A DNA stretch of 19,885 nt from positions 1 to 19,885 of the forward strand of contig DEPP01000044.1 in assembly GCA_002358835.1 (NCBI GenBank), written 5' to 3'. How positions within the stretch are numbered: the stretch's first letter is position 1; every line of letters starts with the position of its first letter. Origin of the DNA: Bacteroidales bacterium UBA3389 (lineage in GTDB: Bacteria > Bacteroidota > Bacteroidia > Bacteroidales > P3). Shown here in pieces: positions 13,950-19,885 of the stretch. Made by a program: the position numbers and the translations under genes. Under the pieces are notes generated by a model. The model saw only the letters and a program-made list of their open reading frames with translations. It made no database searches and was not told the origin of the DNA.

Positions 13950-15071
13950 TTATTTTCCTATATATTTCAATGCACCTGTCTTCGAATCGAAAACTATTCT
14001 CGAAGGACTGTCTGCCGTATAAGTGATTTGACCGAACTGAGATATGTCTATCGTTTTGCTGAATATACTTTCGCCATTTGCAATCGACACTTGAACTTTC
14101 TCCGGTATTCTGTAATAAACTCCGACGCCTTTTTTGGCAATCTTGTTTTGAAGTTTCTCGTCTTTGCTCTTTTGAGATTCCAATTTCGCATACTCTTTGG
14201 TTGTATTCAAACTATGAAGGTTTGCAACGATTGTAGGCATATCTCCGGTGTAAGAAAGAGGCTTGACTCCCTCTTGAGCAGAGAACTTGAAGATTCCTAC
14301 AAGCAAATCTTGTTCTACAATCAACGGCTTTTCAGGTCTTACAGTGAATGAATAATTTAGCTCTTCCACAACTCTTTCTCCTGCAAACATTGCAACGTAA
14401 GAATCAATCATTGCGTCCAATTGCTTGTACATATATTCAACCGTATTGTTCATATAAGTACCATCAACACTTCCTGAAAGGATATCGATTTGCCTTTCTC
14501 TTAGTTTCTCGATTTGTTTAACCGCTTTTTCTGCCGTCATATCGGGAACTGATTCTAACATTCCTTGAGCAAGAAGTCTTTGTTCGAATGTAGATTTCAC
14601 AGATATATTTTCCGTATCCGAGGTCTTTGGGGCTTTATGTCCTTTGTGCGAACGCACGCATTTATCATCGCACTTCTGATTTACAACATCCCCTATCGAC
14701 AACAAGCAACCCGATTCGCTAACCTTTACATCCGTTTTTTCATCGTAAGTCAAGAAATAAGTATTTTCGCTGTCTGCAATCGATCTTGAAGATATTTTAA
14801 TGTCCTTTATGCGATAATAAACTCCATCGCTGATTATTATATTCTTCAATCCCAACAAATAAGAATAGTCTGCATAGCAACCTTTGTACTCTGTTATCTT
14901 CTCAACTTTTACATCGAACACCAATTCTGTTTGAACCAACGAATAGTATAAGCCTTTGGCATTAAACGGTGCGTTATCCAATGTGAACGATTTGTATTTC
15001 TGAGCCATGACACCCGATGAGATTAACATCAAGGCAAAAATCAAAAGCGTTCTTCTCATTATCTTTCTCAT
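13950..15071 (-). CDS. Exported DUF4831-like protein
   Basis: A 373-residue protein with an N-terminal signal peptide (hydrophobic core LLIFALMLISSGVMA, cleavage before Gln24 with the first ATG). A second in-frame ATG at 15059 would only shorten the basic end by four residues. The mature N-terminus (GLYYSLVQTELVFDVKVEK, then YLLGL and YYRIKDIKI) and the later QLDAMIDSYVAMFAGE and YYRIPEKVQVSI segments follow the pattern I recall for DUF4831, a Bacteroidetes family of unknown function. A Cys-rich piece (GCLLSIG ... QKCDDKC) around residues 120-140 is notable. It is the last gene of the minus-strand run, 20 bases after the WG-repeat gene, and is followed by a hairpin terminator. It is probably a periplasmic or surface protein. 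The family name rests on memory of the pattern. Confidence 0.75.
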   Translation of the reverse strand: MRKIMRRTLLIFALMLISSGVMAQKYKSFTLDNAPFNAKGLYYSLVQTELVFDVKVEKITEYKGCYADYSYLLGLKNIIISDGVYYRIKDIKISSRSIADSENTYFLTYDEKTDVKVSESGCLLSIGDVVNQKCDDKCVRSHKGHKAPKTSDTENISVKSTFEQRLLAQGMLESVPDMTAEKAVKQIEKLRERQIDILSGSVDGTYMNNTVEYMYKQLDAMIDSYVAMFAGERVVEELNYSFTVRPEKPLIVEQDLLVGIFKFSAQEGVKPLSYTGDMPTIVANLHSLNTTKEYAKLESQKSKDEKLQNKIAKKGVGVYYRIPEKVQVSIANGESIFSKTIDISQFGQITYTADSPSRIVFDSKTGALKYIGK

Positions 15072-15091
15072 ATTTCAAGTTTATTTTTTTG

Positions 15092-16825
15092 TTATTTATT
15101 GATTGTGATTACTCCTACTTTATTTGTCTTTACATCTCTAACGCTACAGAATGTTTTTCCCGCATATCCGAACAGTGTCAATGAAGAAACAACAAGCGAT
15201 TTATTTACTCCTGCAGGTAATTGCAAGCTTTGTTTTACCGAATAGTCGGTATTCAAGACCAAAATCTCATTTCCTTTTGCTGCATAAGCAATTCCATCGA
15301 CAAATCCGCCAACAGCATCAAAGGTTTTATCGGTTAAAGGTTCAAATGTTTTTGAATCGAAATAACCCCATCCGTCAGCAGTCTTTGCACACAAAATTCC
15401 GTTCATCTCTGCTCCCAATGCCAAAAACACAGCAGGGATTTTTCTGCCATCGGAATACAATCTCTCTTTTTTCTTTCCTACTTTGTATTCTACATAATCG
15501 CCATAGACCAAAAGTTCATCAGTCTTTGGAAAATCGATTATAGAGCCTGAGGAATTTAATATTTTGGAGCCTTTTCTGTAATCAAAGAAAGCGATCATCT
15601 CTCCTGTATTTGACAGTTTTACTTTCTCGTATTTGAAATCCACAACAACATTATTGTTCATATCAATCGCACCCCATTTGGCTCCTTTACGAACACACAT
15701 CTTGCCTGCAACGATTCCCAACACTTCATCATACTGTGGCTCTATCAACCACTTGCCCTCTGATGTGCAAACGCCATAAAACAAATCTTGTTCAACAACA
15801 AAACATATCGAACCATCGGATTGTTTGAATATATCCAAAATCAAGCCTTCGGTTTCAAATATTTTTTGAGTTACTCTCTTCGATACAATGGATTTTAATC
15901 CCGAAGTGGCAACAAAAAACGTATCTTCTCTAACCAAAATCCTTACATCATCATAATCAGGCTTTACTCTGACCTTGTAATCCGCACCGATAACACCTTT
16001 TTTCAAGTTGTCGGTGATATTATACAAGCCTTTGATTTTGCTAGGCTCTGTTACCTGATAAAGAGGTTGCATAACAATCTCACCTTCTTCGTTAAACAAG
16101 CCTTGTTTTCCCATAGAGTCGTACGCTTTTACCAGAATACCATCTTGAGTCTTGTATGGGCGGAACTCTTCATAGATAGGAATCGTCTTAATCGTTCCAT
16201 TGCCATCAACCAAACCAAAAGCAGGCATTCCGTTTTTTCCATGTACTTGATAGACATAAAGTTTTCCCGGAACGATTGTTTCTAACGATATATACTGAGG
16301 ATTAACCGTTATCTGCCCTTTTGAATTCACCATTCCATATAGGCCGTTTTGCTTTACTATAACAGCATCTCCTACTCTCGAAACAATGGTAAGCTCGTCC
16401 GATAACAAAGATTGGTTTTCCTTATTTATCAATTTCAGTACTCCATTATCAGAAACAACGCACGCCCCCTTGTCAAACAAGTTGTATTGCGTTTTTTCCT
16501 CCGTTTGATTCTCTACATGGTACGGATAAGTTGCAGAAAGCAATACTTTACCGTTCACATCGGCAAAACCAACCTTATCTCCGACAACAAAAGTTATTAC
16601 ATCATCTCCAAGAGCATCGATACGGTCGTATTCACACGCCAAAACCTGCTTATTATCCTTAACAACCCCCCATTTTCCGTTTGATTTCACTGCAAAGTAA
16701 CTGCCATCCAAAGACGCAATCGAGTCATAATTCACACCGACACTCAGTTTGACAACATTCTGAGCAGAGAGTCCGAACGTCGAAACGAGGATTGACAATA
16801 TCGGAATTAAGTTTCGTAATTTCAT
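15092..16825 (-). CDS. Exported WG-repeat protein (about 10 repeats)
   Basis: A 577-residue protein with a signal peptide (MKLRNLIPILSILVSTFGLSA, cleavage before Gln22). The mature part is a chain of WG beta-repeats, each with a core like KWGVVxxNxxxxxxxxYDxI: clear copies include SNGKWGVVKDNKQVLACEYD (48-67), GLYGMVNSKGQITVNPQY, GKQGLFNEEGEIVMQPLY, LFYGVCTSEGKWLIEPQYDE, AKWGAIDMNNNVVVDFKYEK and DGWGYFDSKTF. About ten can be counted, some eroded. Such arrays are thought to form a beta-propeller or solenoid for binding, and no catalytic site is visible. It lies 25 bases after aguA and 20 bases before the DUF4831-like gene, so it is part of the polyamine run, though a functional link is unproved. 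Confidence 0.85.
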   Translation of the reverse strand: MKLRNLIPILSILVSTFGLSAQNVVKLSVGVNYDSIASLDGSYFAVKSNGKWGVVKDNKQVLACEYDRIDALGDDVITFVVGDKVGFADVNGKVLLSATYPYHVENQTEEKTQYNLFDKGACVVSDNGVLKLINKENQSLLSDELTIVSRVGDAVIVKQNGLYGMVNSKGQITVNPQYISLETIVPGKLYVYQVHGKNGMPAFGLVDGNGTIKTIPIYEEFRPYKTQDGILVKAYDSMGKQGLFNEEGEIVMQPLYQVTEPSKIKGLYNITDNLKKGVIGADYKVRVKPDYDDVRILVREDTFFVATSGLKSIVSKRVTQKIFETEGLILDIFKQSDGSICFVVEQDLFYGVCTSEGKWLIEPQYDEVLGIVAGKMCVRKGAKWGAIDMNNNVVVDFKYEKVKLSNTGEMIAFFDYRKGSKILNSSGSIIDFPKTDELLVYGDYVEYKVGKKKERLYSDGRKIPAVFLALGAEMNGILCAKTADGWGYFDSKTFEPLTDKTFDAVGGFVDGIAYAAKGNEILVLNTDYSVKQSLQLPAGVNKSLVVSSLTLFGYAGKTFCSVRDVKTNKVGVITINK

Positions 16826-16850
16826 ATCTTTATTTCAATTTTACGGTTCT

Positions 16851-17879
16851 TTATATTTCTGGTTCTTGTTGAGAAAGGCAATGGAAACTTCCCAATCCCC
16901 AAATAATCTCTGTAGAATCTATACCGATAACCTTTCTATCAGGGAAAAGGCTTTCCAATATGCACAATGCCTTTTCGTCATTGTCGCAACGGTATGTAGG
17001 AACTATCACAGACTTATTTGCAATGTAGAAATTGGCATAAGAAGCCGGCAATCTCATATCATCCCACACTACAGCCGATGGCATAGGCAATTCAACCACA
17101 TTAAGTTGCTTTCCATCTTGAAGGCGAGCTTTGTTGAGCAAATCAAGGTTCGCTTTCAAGGGTTCATAGTTCGCATCGTTTGAATCCTCTTCGACAACCG
17201 TTACAACCGTATCTTCATTTACAAATCTCGTAATATCATCCACATGTCCGTCAGTATCGTCGCCCTCAATGCCATCTCCAAGCCATATAACATTGTCCAC
17301 ATTATAGTAATTGCAAAGTTTTTCTTCTATTTCGGCTTGTGAAAGCATTGGATTTCGGTTTTCGTTCAAAAGACATGAAGTTGTAGTGAGCAGAGTTCCT
17401 TTTCCGTTCACATCAATCGAACCTCCCTCCATTACAATATGAGGGTGAAACATCTCCAATCCCAATTCATCTGCTATTTTCTTCGGAATAAGATTGTCGC
17501 ATTCGCATGGATATTTTCCTCCCCAAGCATTATAATCCCAATTAACGATTGCCTTTTGGTTGGCCTTTATTACAAATGCGGGACCGTGGTCTCTACACCA
17601 AGCATCATTCGTTCTGAAAAAATGAAACTTGATTTTCGACATTTCCACTCCCAATTGCATCAACTCTTCCGCCACCCTATCTCTCATTGTTTCATCTTCT
17701 ACGTTGATGTTTACAAGTTCGCCTTTGGATAGTTCTGCAATAAACTGATTGTAATAAGGAAATATAGTATCGATTTTACCGGGCCAAGAATTCTCATTGT
17801 GAGGATAACTCAACCAAGTAGAAGTATGTTTATGCCATTCGGCAGGAAAAACGAATCCCAAGTCCTTTGGTGTTTTCAT
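16851..17879 (-). CDS. aguA: Agmatine deiminase
   Basis: A 342-residue cytosolic enzyme of the guanidine-modifying superfamily that converts agmatine to N-carbamoylputrescine and ammonia. Key segments are PAEWHKH (12-18), WCRDHGPAF (94-102), MEGGSIDVNG (150-159), the DTDGHVDD loop (208-215, with catalytic His212) and the C-terminal nucleophile Cys334 in GLGSFHCLSQQEP. All are consistent with an active enzyme of normal length. The start is placed at ATG 17879, 10 bases after the aguB stop; an in-frame TTG at 17900 would add seven residues and overlap aguB. aguB immediately upstream encodes the next step, giving putrescine. A source of agmatine (arginine decarboxylase) is not in the window. Confidence 0.95.
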   Translation of the reverse strand: MKTPKDLGFVFPAEWHKHTSTWLSYPHNENSWPGKIDTIFPYYNQFIAELSKGELVNINVEDETMRDRVAEELMQLGVEMSKIKFHFFRTNDAWCRDHGPAFVIKANQKAIVNWDYNAWGGKYPCECDNLIPKKIADELGLEMFHPHIVMEGGSIDVNGKGTLLTTTSCLLNENRNPMLSQAEIEEKLCNYYNVDNVIWLGDGIEGDDTDGHVDDITRFVNEDTVVTVVEEDSNDANYEPLKANLDLLNKARLQDGKQLNVVELPMPSAVVWDDMRLPASYANFYIANKSVIVPTYRCDNDEKALCILESLFPDRKVIGIDSTEIIWGLGSFHCLSQQEPEI

Positions 17880-17889
17880 ATCTTTAATC

Positions 17890-18762
17890 TTATTCGTCAA
17901 TAAATCGTTTGCAAATTCCTTGATAAGAATCTATTCTTCTGTCTCTCAAATATGGCCAATGCTTTCTGTAATGGTCGCTTAACGAAAGGTCTAATTCTAT
18001 AACCGTTGTCTCTTCTTCGGTGTGCGAAGCCTTGTAAAGCAATGTTCCGAATGGGTTTGAGACGAAACTTCCGCCCCAAAACAACATATCACCTTCTCTT
18101 CCGACTCTGTTAACCGAAACAGTATGTACTCCGTTTGCGATTGCATGAGAGCGTTGTATGCATTGCCAAGCCTCATATTGCTCTCTGTTGGTTTCTTCAT
18201 CTTGTTCGACTGCCCAACCTATTGCTGTAGGATAGAATAATATGTCCGCACCCATAAGCGATGTGATTCTGCTTGCTTCAGGATACCATTGATCCCAACA
18301 AATCAAAACTCCCAATGTGGCAAACTTGGTTTTGAAAACCTTATATCCCAAATCGCCCGGTGTAAAGTAGAATTTCTCATAATATCCCGGGTCATCGGGG
18401 ATGTGCATCTTGCGATACATTCCAAGATACTCACCATCGGCATCGATAACCGCAGTTGTATTGTGATATAAGCCTTCAGCTCTCTTTTCGAACAACGAAG
18501 CGATAATTACAACTCCGAGTTCTTTTGCTAATTTACCAAATCTCGAAGTAGTGTCTCCTGGAATCTTCTCTGCCAAATCAAAATTGGCATAATCCTCCAC
18601 ATCACAAAAATACAATGAAGAAAACAATTCCTGCAAGCAAACGATATTCGCACCCGAATTTGCGGCTTTGCGTATTTCCGCCTCTGCCTTTCGAATATTC
18701 GTTTCCTTGTCTTTGACACAACTCATCTGAACCAAACCTACTTTGACTTTCATATATTTCAT
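17890..18762 (-). CDS. aguB: N-carbamoylputrescine amidase (nitrilase superfamily)
   Basis: A 290-residue cytosolic enzyme that hydrolyses N-carbamoylputrescine to putrescine, CO2 and ammonia. The nitrilase Glu-Lys-Cys triad is present: Glu45 in LQELFS, Lys118 in YRKMHIPD and Cys155 in LICWDQWYPE. The WDQWYPE context, HNTTAVIDADG and the C-terminal YLRDRRIDSY are characteristic of the AguB branch. The ATG at 18762 overlaps the TGA stop of the EamA gene as ATGA, which points to coupled translation; a second in-frame ATG at 18753 is possible. The aguA gene follows after 10 bases. The pair makes putrescine from agmatine, as in plants and many Bacteroidetes, instead of by agmatinase. Confidence 0.95.
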   Translation of the reverse strand: MKYMKVKVGLVQMSCVKDKETNIRKAEAEIRKAANSGANIVCLQELFSSLYFCDVEDYANFDLAEKIPGDTTSRFGKLAKELGVVIIASLFEKRAEGLYHNTTAVIDADGEYLGMYRKMHIPDDPGYYEKFYFTPGDLGYKVFKTKFATLGVLICWDQWYPEASRITSLMGADILFYPTAIGWAVEQDEETNREQYEAWQCIQRSHAIANGVHTVSVNRVGREGDMLFWGGSFVSNPFGTLLYKASHTEEETTVIELDLSLSDHYRKHWPYLRDRRIDSYQGICKRFIDE

Positions 18763-19652
18763 TTTTTATTAAATACAAACTGACTGAACAACAAACCGCC
18801 TACAACAATCAATATTCCAAGCACTTTGTTCCATGTTAGAACCTCCTGCCCCAACAAAACGGCAAAAACAATCGTTACAACAGGTATCGCATTTGTAAAA
18901 ACACTGACTTTCATTACCGAAATCAGTTTTGCACCATAGCCATACAACATAAATGCACCCGAAGAACATAGCAATGCCAGAAGAATCAACGACGCAATTG
19001 CACCGCTTGACCATTGCACGTCAGGCAATGCTTGCAAATCAAAGAGCAAAAAGCAAGGCAGAAACAAAAATGCACCGATTATATTTTGGTATGTAGTTAT
19101 CGTAATCGGGCTGTAACGATCTATCAATCGGGAAAGAATCACGGTATAACCCGAACCCGCAAAGACTGCCAAAAGAAGCAACAACACTCCTCTCACATCT
19201 ACTGCGAAATTAAAGCCATCGCCCATACTCATAAAGCAAATACCTACAACCGACAGCACAACGCCGACAATAAGATTTCCTTTGATTTTTTCACCATTAA
19301 ACAACCACAATGCAATCGGATTAACCACAGGAAGGGTCGCTATCATTATCGAAGCAAAACTTGCATCGACAAACTTCATACTGAAATTCTCCCCTATGAA
19401 ATACAAGAAAGGCTCAAAGAATCCGAGTACGAGAAACAATAAGGCATCCTTTCGCTTTATCTTTTCCAACTTTTTGGTTAGCGAAAAGAACGAAACCAAG
19501 ACCACAGATGAGATTGCAAGGCGTATAACCAAGATAAAAAAAACAGGAAACGAAGAATCAAGCAGTTGTTTTGTCCAAACAAAACTGATTCCCCAAAAAA
19601 TCATGGAAAAAATCACGGCAAGATAACCGTAAAAACTTTGTTTTCTACCCAT
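18759..19652 (-). CDS. EamA-type drug/metabolite transporter
   Basis: A 297-residue integral membrane protein with about ten hydrophobic helices arranged as two EamA repeats of five (first half starting GYLAVIFSMIFWGISFVWTK, second around GVLLLLLAVFAGSGYTVI). This is the standard build of the DMT superfamily, whose members often export small metabolites. The start is ATG 19652 (MGRKQSF). A TTG further upstream at 19733 would add 27 polar residues and cross the putative promoter, so it is rejected. The stop overlaps the start of aguB by four bases. As the first gene of a polyamine unit it might export putrescine or an intermediate, or import a precursor, but substrate cannot be read from sequence. 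Confidence 0.9.
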   Translation of the reverse strand: MGRKQSFYGYLAVIFSMIFWGISFVWTKQLLDSSFPVFFILVIRLAISSVVLVSFFSLTKKLEKIKRKDALLFLVLGFFEPFLYFIGENFSMKFVDASFASIMIATLPVVNPIALWLFNGEKIKGNLIVGVVLSVVGICFMSMGDGFNFAVDVRGVLLLLLAVFAGSGYTVILSRLIDRYSPITITTYQNIIGAFLFLPCFLLFDLQALPDVQWSSGAIASLILLALLCSSGAFMLYGYGAKLISVMKVSVFTNAIPVVTIVFAVLLGQEVLTWNKVLGILIVVGGLLFSQFVFNKK

Positions 19653-19673
19653 TTCAAGCCTTATTATAAACTG

Positions 19674-19702
19674 CAAATATCCGAAAAAAAAATGAGATTC
19701 AA
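19674..19702 (-). promoter_or_regulatory. Possible promoter of the EamA-aguB-aguA run
   Basis: On the minus strand, TTG (plus 19700-19702), an 18-base spacer and GATATTTG (plus 19674-19681) give one mismatch at the -7 box and a spacer one base short of the usual 19-21. It places transcription near 19667, about 15 bases before the ATG at 19652. Confidence 0.45.
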
Positions 19703-19716
19703 GTCTCTTTTTACAA

Positions 19717-19790
19717 TTTCTTTGTTTCAGCAATTTAGAATCAAGATTCGTTTCAGCGAAACAAAGAAAGAAAAAAACGTATTCAAGATT
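19717..19790. repeat. GAAACAAAG / ATTCAAGATT repeat block (copy 3)
   Basis: TTTCTTTGTTTC at 19717-19728 is exactly complementary to 19758-19769. Bases 19761-19790 match 7247-7276 at 28 of 30 positions. Related words occur near 13.8 kb. The block lies between the possible EamA promoter and the terminator of the gene beyond the right edge. Confidence 0.55.
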
Positions 19791-19813
19791 TAATTTTCTT
19801 AAACTTGAATACG
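19771..19813 (-). terminator. Intrinsic terminator of a gene beyond the right edge
   Basis: Read on the minus strand, CGTATTCAAG (plus 19813-19804) pairs with CTTGAATACG (plus 19787-19778) around a 16-base loop, followed by seven T (plus 19777-19771) and TTTCTTTC-like sequence. This is a good intrinsic terminator. The transcript must come from a minus-strand gene whose end lies between about 19820 and outside the window. No coding frame can be established in the remaining 72 bases. Confidence 0.7.
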
Positions 19814-19885
19814 CTAACAGGGATTAAAATCTTAAGAATCTCCAAATCCCCTATCAAACAATCAAAACTTAACTACTTTACATTT

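Noticed and set aside
13896..14351. Plus-strand open frame of 151 codons running into the DUF4831-like gene
   Set aside because: It is antisense to a gene with a signal peptide, family-like pattern and its own terminator. The product has no recognisable features.
17880..17900. TTG start for aguA that overlaps aguB
   Set aside because: An ATG 21 bases later gives the usual N-terminal length before the conserved PAEW segment.
19653..19733. 27-residue N-terminal extension of the EamA protein from a TTG
   Set aside because: The extension is polar and would place the start beyond the probable promoter; the ATG at 19652 gives a standard DMT protein.

Overview
The window is about 19.9 kb of AT-rich chromosome from a member of the Bacteroidetes, most likely the order Bacteroidales. 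The signs are several perfect matches to the Bacteroidetes promoter (TTG, about 19-20 bases, TAnnTTTG), near absence of Shine-Dalgarno sequences, signal peptides ending in AQ or GQ, a family-typical long PurM, a DUF4831-like protein, and Sel1-repeat and WG-repeat secreted proteins. No phage, transposase, plasmid or CRISPR feature was found. It reads as core chromosome with some lineage-specific genes.

Layout. (1) Positions 1-17 hold the first 17 bases of a tRNA gene that runs off the left edge on the minus strand, with a near-perfect promoter at 34-64. (2) Positions 170-6995 are a minus-strand run of seven closely spaced genes, in transcription order: a Glu/Val/Pro-rich linker protein, guanylate kinase (gmk), a small degenerate nucleotide-cyclase-like protein, a SpoIIE/PP2C-type phosphatase, two overlapping Sel1-repeat exported proteins and phosphoglucomutase. 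(3) Positions 6996-7500 are a divergent intergenic region with A-rich repeats and the lysS promoter. (4) Positions 7501-10815 are a plus-strand pair, lysyl-tRNA synthetase (with a C-terminal extension) and an S41 carboxy-terminal processing protease. (5) Positions 10816-11128 contain three perfect or near-perfect inverted repeats. The third overlaps the -33 box of a strong promoter that drives a two-gene lipoprotein unit (11129-12325), an unknown lipoprotein and a thioredoxin-fold lipoprotein. (6) purM follows at 12422-13594 and ends in a clear intrinsic terminator. (7) Positions 13606-13949 are a structured convergent intergenic region. (8) Positions 13950-19652 are a minus-strand five-gene run, in transcription order: EamA-type exporter, N-carbamoylputrescine amidase (aguB), agmatine deiminase (aguA), WG-repeat exported protein and DUF4831-like exported protein. 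(9) The right edge carries a minus-strand terminator belonging to a gene outside the window.

How the genes fit together. aguA and aguB are successive steps from agmatine to putrescine and sit directly downstream of a small-molecule transporter, so the right run is a polyamine unit to which two envelope proteins have been added. The left run mixes housekeeping enzymes (gmk, phosphoglucomutase) with what looks like a signalling pair (cyclase-like protein plus phosphatase) and envelope Sel1 proteins. The cyclase-like/phosphatase pair, the lipoprotein/thioredoxin pair with its 34-base palindrome, and a family of related short intergenic repeats near 7.2, 13.8 and 19.7 kb are the least explained parts. 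No completely new system can be claimed from the sequence alone.
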